DNA from: Escarpia spicata
Lineage: Eukaryota > Annelida > Polychaeta > Sabellida > Siboglinidae
Assembly: GCA_963995525.1 (NCBI GenBank)
Contig: OZ023218.1
Location: 47,956,741 to 48,020,740, forward strand
Length of the DNA stretch: 64,000 nt
Direction: 5' to 3'
Shown: positions 23,535-35,600 of the stretch, in pieces
How the letters are laid out: each line of letters starts with the position of its first letter
Numbering within the stretch: position 1 is the first letter of the stretch
Program-made: the position numbers and the translations under genes
Notes under the pieces: generated by a model
Databases searched by the model: none
What the model was told of the DNA's origin: nothing
What the model saw: the letters and a program-made list of their open reading frames with translations, nothing else

Positions 23535-26500
23535 ATGCAAGTGATGGAGCACGTACATCTTGCGGGAGAAGATGAGGCTGATGATGATATCTACGAGGGC
23601 TTCAATGAGTACGATGCCACTCTTGACACCGATGTAAGTCATTTCATCATGAATCACGTCAGTCACTGCTGTTTTATAATTAAATTAAATAAATAAAGTG
23701 TCTCAGTAAATTGCATACTGAATTGGGCAAGGCCACAGAGTACATTTGATTATTTGTGCTACTATGCCACTGTCTAGTGTGATTACAATGGAATGCGGAT
23801 CGCAAAGGTATAATTTGATGTTTCACACTCCTATTAATTTTAACAAATTAATTGTTGTGGTGTAAAACGTGAGTATTTATGCGTTTAGTGCCACTGGCAA
23901 TAAGTAGTCCCATAAAGATATGAGGATTCTCATAATTGTCCAGGAGTAAAAATATAATAGACTTTTTGATATTATATCCATGTGACCCCTATTCCAGCAT
24001 ATGTTGCAATTCTTCTTCCAATACACGCCTAGCCTCAACATGCTGAGGATACACTTACATCTCTGAAATATCTCTTTCAGGCCCTGCAGAATGACCCAGA
24101 CTTCCAGCGCATCATCAAGACAAGTCACAGGCCACCGACAACTGCTGCACAGGGACTGGGGAAGCTGGGGCGTGTCCCTATTGTTCCCCCATCATCTCTG
24201 GGGCGGCTTGGCACAGGGTCTGTGGAAGGTCCAGGCAGACCAATGACTGCCATGATTAGTGCTGGGTTCACAGCCAGTGGAAAGAGAGGTGGATATTGAT
24301 GGGGTGAGGTAGTCTAGGGGATATAGTACCAGAGTTTCCATGGAGAGGACCGGGGTTTGAGTCTATCTAGTCATTTCGAAACTTGGCCAATTTATTGGAA
24401 AGTAGTCAGAAAGGTGTATATTGGCCAGTTTGAAAGGTGTGTATTGGGCAGTCATTGTGACATGGTTGGGCAGTCATTGTGGTGTGTATTGGGCAGTCAG
24501 AGAGATGTATATTGGGCAGTCATTATCAAATGTAGTAGTCCGGCAATCAAATGCCCTTTTGAAGGTGGATCGTGCATTAGGGTCCGCACAATGTTTTCTA
24601 ACCTTCTAGGTCAATAATCCGACAAGTGCCACTCCAGCACCATTAAGCGTTTTATATAAGCTCATTAATATGCAAATTAGTCATTGCCTTTAAAATATAT
24701 ATTACTTTTCTGAATATCTCAAATTGTAAGCATCCAAACAGTCAAAATATGTCCAACGCATGTGTTCAGGGTATCTGGGTATGATTACGTCGGTGAACAA
24801 ATCATGGTATGCATATTTGTCATATGAATATGCAAATTAGCTCTGACCAGTATAACTTCATGATATTCGTTTATATCTCCTCAGTAGGCGAGCGATAGGC
24901 GCTACTTAATGGACAGACTTAAATGCCCCCCTCCCCATACAAAACCCAAATTGTATACCCTAGATATCCCGATCACAACGAGGCCTATCGTAGAACCATC
25001 GTGACTCCAAGGGCGAACAAGGTAACTGTCAAATAATAATATTTTGAAATTGTCCGCTTCCGCAAACGTATTATAACTACAATGGTTGCATTTCTACTTT
25101 TATTAATAATAAAATAGTCATGCCGGTCAAAACAGGATACGATATGGAACTGTTACACTGAATAGTAAGTGTGGAGCTAAGGTCAAACAAGGTCACCATG
25201 AAATTATGAATATCCAAACTTTTGCAATACCGCGAACGTTATTAGGTTACAATGACTCGGTATCGACCTAATTTCTATGGACATGTTACATACATCGCGA
25301 AAGAACAATTTCTTCCCATCAAAATGTGATATCACTTGGAGGTTTCGGTTGATGGAGTTTGTGTGGAGCGGCGACCAAACAGTGTCATCGTCAAGCGAGT
25401 GTCCCCACAAAGCAATAAATGTTCGAAATTGCACCATCCCGCAAACGTTATACTGTACTATGGTGGCTTATAGCCTATCTACATTACCTACTTACTCATG
25501 ACCATGTGATATACATTTTGAAAGCCTACTGTCTCCCCTTAAATACAGGATACCACAGGGAGCTATCAAGTTGTGCAGTAACTGTGGAATGAAGGTCAAG
25601 CAAGGTTATCACCAAGTGATGAGTGTACAAAACTGCGCCATTCCGCAAACGTTGTACAATTACAATGCTTGCCTAATTATCAACTTTGTGTACCTACACT
25701 GGGCCATGTTATACACCTATGCGTATTGTATCCCCATCAAAATGATTGGCATGAAATTGTAAAGTGGTTGTCTAACTGTGGAGTGAAGGTTGAACAAGGT
25801 CACCATCAAAAGATACATGAAATTGTGCCATTCCGCAGATTGTAGGTGATGTTATTCTTCTACGGCATTTTTGCATCACCCATGGGATGAGAAAATAGAT
25901 GATGGTGGATGCCACCCTCAGTTTTTTTTTTTTTTTTTCATTTTGAGGGTCACAAACTCAATCTTGTGTCAAAATATTTGTATTAATTAACTGATATGTT
26001 CTTGTGCACATGACAGCCTCTTTACGTCCTATGTCCACCCCAGCCATCTGGAGTAGGCATCTGCTGATGAACCAGTTGACTGGTCAACCAAATAAAAGCT
26101 TGTTACACTATGCGCTCTGAATACTGCTATAGACCATTCAGGGTTATTGGAATATCTTAGTAATAATATTCCTTTGACAGAATATCTTTTTCATTGCCTC
26201 GATAACGGACACCACGCATGCTTCAACTCTATTTACCAGGAGTTGAAATGTCGAGAATCCAGATCCAAATGGATGTGTGAATGCTGTGGTTCCATCGTGG
26301 TATGAAATTTGGGTTTCCCATGCTATTGACAACTGGCGATGACTTGACAGGTCTGGTGAATAACGTTATTGCCTATCCAAAAGACTATCCAAGTGTATGC
26401 AGCTGGATATAAACTTGACAAACTCATTACTCCTAATGATCAGAAACACATTGCGAATCATGCGTGGCTTTGATCCCTTTTCCACAAAGCATTTTGCACA

Positions 26501-29500
26501 AGGCTCAATAGTTGTGTGCCAGGTTCTTCAAGGTCTTACTCGATGTAGCATGTCATAGTTGCACCTAGTGACGATGGCTGAGGTATCTGAAGTGTCAAAC
26601 ACTTCCTTTCAACCTAGATAGTGGAGCTTTGCAACCTTAATGGAGAAAAACGCAAATAGCTCCTGTATGTTGGTAACATCGCGATGAAAGTAGTTCCAGT
26701 TTGTTGGCACCTTGTTGTCCCGTGTTACGTTCCTCAGAATCCCGTTATCACGCTTCTCTCTTGTGGATTATTTGATCCTGCTGGCGAGGTACGTGTCCCG
26801 GTCGACGCCAATATTGTTGGAGTGATTTAAGTGCATCGTGATGTGCGGAACAAAAATGTCTGCATACTCATCAAACTTGGTGATGTTAGTTGATGCATCT
26901 TTTTGACGGCGATGCTGGTTGATGCATCTTTTGAATTATTGTAACTATATGAAGTGTGCCATATTGCAGAAGTTTGAATATTCATAATTTCACGGTGACT
27001 TTGTTTGACCTTAGCTCCACACTTACTATTCCGGGTAACAGCTCCATGTCATATCTCATTGTGACGGGGAGACAATAGACTTTCCAAACATATGACATTT
27101 GTTTTTAAATAAAGTATATATGCAATCATTGTAATTTTAATACAGAAGTGCACAATTAAACAAAATTATCATTTGACGGTGACGTTGTTTGATCTTGGTG
27201 TCACGCTTACTGCATCACTTGGCGGTTCTAAGACAGACCTCGTTGTGATGGTGATATCTTGTGCTTTCAAATTGAATTTGGGCGTTTTGCACGTACGGGG
27301 AGGGGGGCATTTAAGTTGGTGTGTTAGGCAGAACCTACTGTTTGCCTACTGTGGGGATACACACAAAAAGCGTGAGGTTATATTGGTCAGAGCTAATTTG
27401 CATATTCATGTAACAAATTTGCATACAATGATTTGTTCACTGACGTAATAATAACAAGAGACCATGAAAACATTCGCTTGGACCTTATTTTGATTGTTTT
27501 GGATGTTTATTATTCAATGTATGTATTCAGGAAAACAGTATTTATTTTAATGTTGATGACTAATTTGCATAATAATGGGTTTATACAAAAATCCTCAAGG
27601 GTGCCTGGGTGGCACCCGTCGGATTACTGACCTGAAGGTGTAGAAGGTCACAAAAATAAAAAAAACATTGTGCATAATGCATGCTTCACTGGCTAATGCC
27701 AGGACTATAGTGTGTATTGGGGATTCAATGAGGGTGTATTGGACAGTTAGAGAGGTGTTTATTGGACAGCCAGAGATATGTGTATTGGGCAGTGAGAGAG
27801 GTGTGTATTGGGCAGCCAGAGAGGTATGTGTTGGACAGTCTGATGGGTGTTTATTGGGCAGTCAGAGAGATGTGCTTTGGGCAGTAGAGTTGCCCATTAC
27901 ACAGCCAAGGTTTGTGTTTTGAATGTAGCCAGAGAGTAGTGTGTAAATGTCAGTTAAAGAAATATCTGTTGAATGGTCAAAGATAGTGGTTTGGTGCTAA
28001 TAGCATCACCACCACATACAAAGTGTTTTACAATACTTATATAACAAAGTTTTGCTGTTTCAGGACCTGCCTTTGATCCAATGAAAAAAAACACGGGCCC
28101 AGCACCTCCCTTGGAGCAGAAAAATGAAGACACGTAAGTCACATTTTATATTTATTAACCTTTTCATTTGCTTGACCAGTCTGACAGGGTAGAGTCATGC
28201 AGCAAGTGAAATTATTATTTTCCCTAATCTGCCCAATTGCTAATGATACACAAACAAAATGTACCTGAGGCATAATAATAAAACTTCTACGATAATAAAA
28301 TCCTTAAGTATTCAATGTCAGAGGTGCAGCAACCCATAATAATAATTACATATTCCATCGTGAACAAGGGTGCACATGTGTTATCATAAGAGCAAGTGAC
28401 AACCTTTTGAGATTTTTAGAATGACAGAAAATATTTAGAGTTTCAGGTGATGCTAAAGTGATGGGTATGCCTGTAGTTTAGACAATTCTTGTATATATAG
28501 CTATTTCATTTAGCAGTCAGTTACTACAGTGCAAACAGGGTGCAGTCTCGATAGCACAAGAAAATATGTGATGCCATATTCAACAGAGAGGTGTGTATTG
28601 GGCAGTGAGGGAGGTGTGTATTGGGCAGTTAGAGAGGTGTGTATTGGGCAGTGAGGGAGGTGTGTATTGGGCAGTTAGAGAGGTGTGTATTGGGCAGTGA
28701 GGGAGGTGTATATTGGGCAGTTAGATAGGTGTGTATTGGGCAGTTAGAGAGGTGTGTATTGGGCAGTTATATATGAATAAGGTAGAAACAGGATTAACAA
28801 ATTAAACAGATGAGCTGATGGGAACTGTAATCACTGTCAAATCATGTGGCATCTTTACTTTATCTCCTGTGTCCTGTGTTGGCCCAAAGGTGTCCAGACT
28901 CAGAGGTTTACCTCTGTATGTTGTAGACCTGAGGAGAGGATCAAGCAACTTGAAAAGAAAGTGAATGAACTGATTGAGGAGAGCTGTTTTGCCAGTGCAC
29001 GGGGAGAGCTACCGCTGGTACGTATGACTCTAAAGACAGTAGGATGTTTGAGATTCAGTGATTGTGGCATACCAAAAAGTGCTGAGGAGTAACCAATGTG
29101 TGAACCCAAAATTTATTTATTTATTATTTATTTTGATTGTTTGTATTATATGTTTTTGGATAGCTGATAGTTTTTATTTTAGGTGTTTGAATACATACAA
29201 ATACAAATACAAACAGTCATTCAGTACTGAGTCTGTAAGAAGCCTCTTGAGTCTTACTAATAACAATAATAAGATAACTTCTTTTTCACCTAAATCGTCG
29301 GAAACCAAGCTCAGAGGCACATCAATACAAAAGGTTTGGTCAATCTCAGAAAGAGAAGCCGTATTAAAGTCATCAACAGATGAATTGATATGCCAGGTTA
29401 TAAATTTAAGTTTTTAAATGATTGCAAAATTGTGTAATATTTTCAACTGATCTAACACTAAGAGGGAGCATATTCTAAAGAGTTTAAGAGGAAGCATATT

Positions 29501-29692
29501 CCAAAGAGTTGGTGCAGCAACAGAAAATACTATATTTTTGACTCTAGGAACTAAAAGTAAATCAGAACTGACGCTGTGTGTTTGTAGGCCCTGGAGAAGG
29601 CGAAGGAGGCTGGAAGGAAGGAACGGATGCTGGTGAGACAGAGGGAACAGATCTCTGCCACTGACCAGATCAACCTAGACCTCACCTACTCC
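23535..29692 (+). CDS. IFT88: IFT88 exons 1-5: acidic N-terminus and linker before the TPRs
   Basis: Residues 1-191. Exon 1 gives MEHVHLAGEDEADDDIYEGF, the conserved acidic start. Exon 2 (residues 34-102) is low-complexity, with RPMTAMISAGFT typical of the family. Exon 3 has GPAFDPM. Exon 4 is a predicted coiled coil (PEERIKQLEKKVNELIEES). Exon 5 ends INLDLTYS just before the first TPR. Intron 2 (24289-28063) is 3.8 kb and contains a SINE and a foldback element. Intron 3 (28134-28926) holds a 23-bp array. Exon 2's donor GTGGAT is weak but phase-compatible. Confidence 0.95.
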
Positions 29693-32600
29693 GTGAGTCT
29701 GGGTCTCTACTTGACACATTCATTGTTTTGGTTACTGTCATTGCCATTGCTCTCTCTGTCTCTCTCTCTCTCTGTATATATATAATTATATATAATGGAG
29801 TGCAGTGGCTGAGTGGTTAGAGTGCTGGACTGTCGACTGGAGAACCAGTGTTTGAATCCCGGAAATGGTTCGGTGCTGGTATGGCCGCCGTGTCGAAACT
29901 TGGGCAGTTTCGTTCACCCAATGTCACCCCCCTTCCAACCCGCACCGGCTAGCATGGAAAGGTAGGCCAACAACACCAGCATGCAAAGTAAAATGAAGCC
30001 AAGGCCCCCAGTCCACAGCAGCATCAAGAGTCTATGACCAAGGAGGCGGTTCGGGTCAAGTAGGGCTACATGCACAGGGTACTAAGAATCTCTGGGTCAA
30101 GAAGAGCCGCCGAGAGAAGGTAAGTCGACTGAAGATAGCAACATATAATGTAAGAACACTACTAAGAGATGAACAGATACAAGAAGGAAGGAAGAACTTG
30201 GGGAAACCAGGTTGGTATGGGATGTGATCGGGATCGGAGGAGTCAGAGAAGAAGAGGGGAATGCTTCATTACCTTACAAGGCGGCCACCTACTATACCAT
30301 TCCACAGCGAACAACGGCCAAGTAGGAGTAGGCTTTCTCATAAACAAGAAAATGAAAGACAATATAGTGAGGGTTAACAGCATCAGCCCTAGAGTAACAG
30401 AACTTGTTGTATGCATAACAAAGCGCTAAAGTACTGGAAGGGCACCATCTGGCAGAAGATATCGCAAGCCAGGCAGATTTGGAAACAACATGCTGAGGCC
30501 TTCTCCCAACCATGATACACTACACCTGCACAATGATGATGATATATATATATATATATAATTGCCATTGCTGCTGTTGTTATTATTGGTGTAATTACTA
30601 GTGACAAGAGACCAAGCAATCTGGCAGTGGTGTTGATTAATGATTCACAGGTGGTGTTTGTCAGACAGACCAGTCTGCCACTGACTAATGATTGACAAAT
30701 GCTGTTCATCTTAGCTAACTATGACATCAACTGATGATTGACAGGTGCTCTTCAACTTTCCTATTGTATGACATAAATGGCTGACTGAAGGCACTGTCAA
30801 CATCCGTATTGCATAGCGTAAACTAGTGGGCACTGTTCAATATCGCTATTGTATAAGATATACTGGTGATTGGCAGGTGATGTTGAACAGTGCCTGTTAA
30901 ACACCAATATATGTTATACATTAGCGAATACTGTTGTATAACATAAACTGACAATTGCAGGCGCTGTTCAACTTCACTATTGTCTAACATAAACTGATGA
31001 TTTCTAATCACAGCTTTACTGATGAGGTGATGTTCACAATCCCTATTGTTTAACATATATTAGTGGTTGGCAAGCAATGTTCAGTATCCTTATTAAACAA
31101 CATAAACTGGTGATTGGCAGGTGGTGTTCAACTGTCCTATTGTACAATATATATTGGTGATTAACAGGCACTGTTCAAAATCCCTATTGTATAACATAAA
31201 TTGATGATTGACAGGCACTGTTCAACATTCCTATTGTATAATACTGTTAACTTCCCTTTGTAATACATAAACTGGTGATTGACAGGTGCTCTTCAACCTG
31301 GCCAACCAATATGCTGTCAACGAGATGTTCACAGAGGCATTGAATACATACAATGTGATTGTGAAGAATAAGATGTTCAGCAATGCTGGTGAGTTCTGTT
31401 GGCAGAGGCACAGTAACTGCACTTAACAACTCCAGTCCAGTAAAAAGCACGTACAAGTGAAGTAAAAATATAATATAAAAGTAAAGCAATGTGTCACCTA
31501 CCATAGCCTGTAGATGGACTCAATCAAACCGATATGACAGTAGTGGTCAACTGCTTGACCGATGGTCAATAATGGAAGAGGAAGAAGAAACTATTGTGTG
31601 TATACATCATCTTTATCCAATGATGTTGTATTCTCGATTGCTAGTTTAAATCACTGTTCACAATTGTAATGTCCAACTTTTTATGATAAGCGTCAAGTCT
31701 TAATGTGAATTTATATACAAGATTTCTAATCACAGCTTTACTGTAACATGGTGGCAAGGTGTGTGCTCAACATGGTGGCAAGGTGTGCTCAACATGGTGG
31801 CAAGGTGTGCTCAACATGGTGGCAAGGTGTGCTCAACATCAACATTGTAGTTGTTAAAGAGATTTGTAAATTTGTTTGATGCTTTCAATATTTAGGTTAC
31901 CTATCAAATAAAACTCTTACATATGCTCTATCTACACAACAGCTACCCTACAGGGCTAATCTTCTGCATATGTTACGTCATAGGCAGCTCAGGTCATCTA
32001 TCTGTTCAGTAATATGAGTGATTTTGTTTATAAATGTATGATTGTTAATGTGCTAATAAATTATTTATTTGTGTGAAGGTCGTTTGAAGGTGAACATGGG
32101 AAACATCTACTTCAAACAGCGGAACTACTCCAAAGCCATCAAACTCTACCGCATGGCCCTTGATCAGATCCCAAACACACACAAGAATATGAGGTGTTAT
32201 ATCCGGTTACACATTATATGGTTTTAAAATAATTATACTTTTACTAGGTAATTACAAATATAGTTTGACCAGTTTTATGTGTACATGGAAGTAACATACT
32301 GCCACCAGACTGTGCTAAATGTGTGTGGCTGATAGTAAACATAAGGCCCTGACTAAACATGACATTTTTGAAATTACTTAGTTTGGGGGAGGGGGGTTCA
32401 GAGACTGTTTCATTTAGCATCGGACATTGATATTGTATACTTTGGTCTGATATTGTTAATATATTTATGTCATCATATATCAATGTTTACGGGCTTAAGT
32501 CTGAGGGGAACGTTGGGGGGCTGATGCCAGATGAAATATTGGACATCAATGTTCTGAGATGATCCCTTATCTTTATGCTTGTGGTGACTTGCAGGACAAA

Positions 32601-35600
32601 ACTGATGCAGAATATTGGAATAACATTTGTGAAGCTGGATCAGTACAACGATGCCATCACGTCGTTTGAACACATCATGGCCGAGGAGCCAGACTTCCAG
32701 ACTGGGTTCAACCTCATCCTCTGCTACTACGCACTCGGAGACCGCGAGAAGATGAAGAGAACATTCATGAAACTTCTCTCCATCGATCTCAAGATTGACG
32801 ATGAAGACAAGTACATCATGTCCAATGTGAGTGTCCATGTGATTGGTTTAGTACACTGTAAACGCCATCTAGCTATTTACATGGTTTGGCTCATTTAACA
32901 AAGTTTAACAAGTTCAAAATATTTCATTTTGGCATATCCAAACGGTATTTTTATCTGGTGAAGACTTTCGTCAGACATTGCACGTCAACTTCTTCAGTAC
33001 CTATGACACTGTATGACGTCAACATACACATGAGGTAGATCGTAATTGCCCTCGTCTCGGTTGATAGGTGTTCTGATCTTTCATATAAATCAGGGCCGGA
33101 TCTAGAGAGGGTACTCTAGGGAGGGCACAAAAACCACAAATTTTTCTCTCTGTCGCTCTCTGTTGAAAATGTTCCATTGTTGCATGGTCGTATCTTCAGC
33201 TCTTCTTCTGCTCCTCCGCTGGCTCAACTGTTACTGTTACCGGTGGGTGCTATTAAAATTTGTCGCCGCCGCATCAGCATAACTTCAGTTTATTGTAACC
33301 TGAACAGGGGCACATTTCCAATGGTCTAAGAGGGGCCCGATCATGTGGGCCCATTTTAAAAGGTCTACGGGCCTGCCAAATTCCTATGGTCTGGGGGGCA
33401 CATTCCACCTAGTCCCCCCTGGATCCATCGATGTAAATCCAGATGACGTGTCAAATTCTTATGTTGGGTTCCTTGATTGTTATTTTTGCTCTGTTATTGG
33501 ATATGCCAAAATGAAATATTTTTAATTGAAAAAGAACTATCCTAAAGAATGTTCAGTAACCAAAAGTTTAACAAGATTGTCATCCAGATAATGTGGTCCA
33601 GAAAGCCTTTGTGGTATCTAAGTATAACCCGCCATTTTGAGATATTTGACTTTTTTTGTTTTTTAACATTCACTCTACTAGCATTTACAAAATCAATAGA
33701 TTATCTGTTCCATTAATTTATAGTCCTCTGCGAGAATGAATATATTTTATATCTATTTGCATTGCTCCTTCATTAATGTTGTTTCTTTTGTTATAAGTGA
33801 TCAAAATACCTATATCCATGTTTCCATAAAACATTTCTATATGATTTCCTTTTAATTTCCTTATCTCTATGGTTGTTATCCAACTGATGATGTTTGGTTT
33901 GATCCAGAGTGTCATGTTTTATTACAGGACGACAAGCAATACAACCTGATTCAAGAAGTTATTAAAAATGATGCTCTTCGCAAGATTGAACGCGAGAAGT
34001 AGGTCTCTCATTCAGTGTAATTGCCTGTGTCGTTATGTTACTAATTTTATACAGCCCACCAAACAGCCCACCAAATTGTGTTTAATAAGCCCATAACAAC
34101 GGTCGCAATTTGAAGGCACAACCGCAGGTGCATGTTCCAATAGTAAGCAAAACATCCAGTTTCAAAACAAGCTTGTTTGGCAAAATGGCCAAGTCATGCT
34201 GAGTTAACTGCTGTATCCATTGATGTTCAACAATGCTCACTTTCCCATGGTCAACATTTGTTAGAAATTACTACGCCTGCTAATTCCAGGTAGACAAACA
34301 TATTACGTCCTTGTAGTACATACCGTATATTTAAATTGTTTACTATAAATGTTCAGTGGAAAACTGGTGCAAACTAGAACAAATTTCAACTGTTGTTTCC
34401 TTGTGAACTTGCAGAAAAGCTGAAGCAGAACGTTGCATTATGATGGCAGCAAAGATTATAGCTCCATCTATTGAGGAATCATTCTCAGATGGCTATGACT
34501 GGTGAGTCTATAGAAAGTAAACTCTTGCCTTCTCCCAGGTGTCATAGGCAAGTTCCTAGACAGTGTGTCAACTTCCTCTGTTGACAATGACAGATAAGGT
34601 CTTAGAAAATATGTCATCTTTCTGCATGTTGAGACTGGTACAAATTCATACAGAGTGAGTCATCTGAGTCTTTCAATTATGAAAGGTAAACCTGAAGACA
34701 AAATATGTACCCATGATTCTGAATTTCATATGATATTTGGTTTTGGAATTGTAACAAATAATAGTACTATTTATTTTGTATAGGGTCAGTGGGATTCACA
34801 AAAACTTTACGGAGAATGTGTTGAAAATAGAGCAGTGTAGAAAAAATACTTAATGATGCAAAGACCAAATTATATTTAATTTTTTTTAAAGTATCTAAGA
34901 TGGTCTTGTAAGTGTAATTATGAAACATGTTCAAGATTAGTGTAGTAGCAGCTTGACATATAATAAAATAAATTAGGTTGAATATAAAAGTATAAAAGAA
35001 AGAAATATACTAATAAATCATTAATAAATAAACATCAATCATAAGTTGTACTGAAATTACGCAAGGCGAGATAGGCTAAAATGTATCAAACAGATAACAA
35101 TTTATGAAAACATCAATACGTTTACATGAATGCGACGTACTTCTGATTTTTGGATTGTTTTATTAGACGTAATTTAATTAATATTTTAACCACATCACAC
35201 TGCCGTCGTCAGCAGACCGGCCACTCTGGGCATGTCATATGATGCTGGTCGTGTGACATGCCTGTAGTAACCAGTCTGCTAAAGAAGGCTGTGCGATGCA
35301 GCCAAACTATTCTGACTTAACACAAAGTTTCTTGTTGAATTAATTAGATTATGTTGCAGCAGTGAAATGAACATATCACAGTCAGACCACAGTAAATGTA
35401 CATGTCTTCAAGACCAACTTGTGTGAGGTATTGCAAGTAACATTGACAGCAAGGCATCCCATGCTGCAGCCTTTGGTTGCATAAGGACAGTCTCCGACCC
35501 TATTGTGAATGTAACGTTTCATGTCGACGCGATATGTTGCAGGTGCAACGACCAAGTGAAGTTGTCGCAGTATCTAGATCTCGCTCACAGCCTCGAGATA

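Noticed and set aside
29795..29862. Functional tRNA gene
   Set aside because: Box A and box B are present but the stems do not close into a credible cloverleaf, and the B box has lost its C. It is a tRNA-derived SINE or LINE head.
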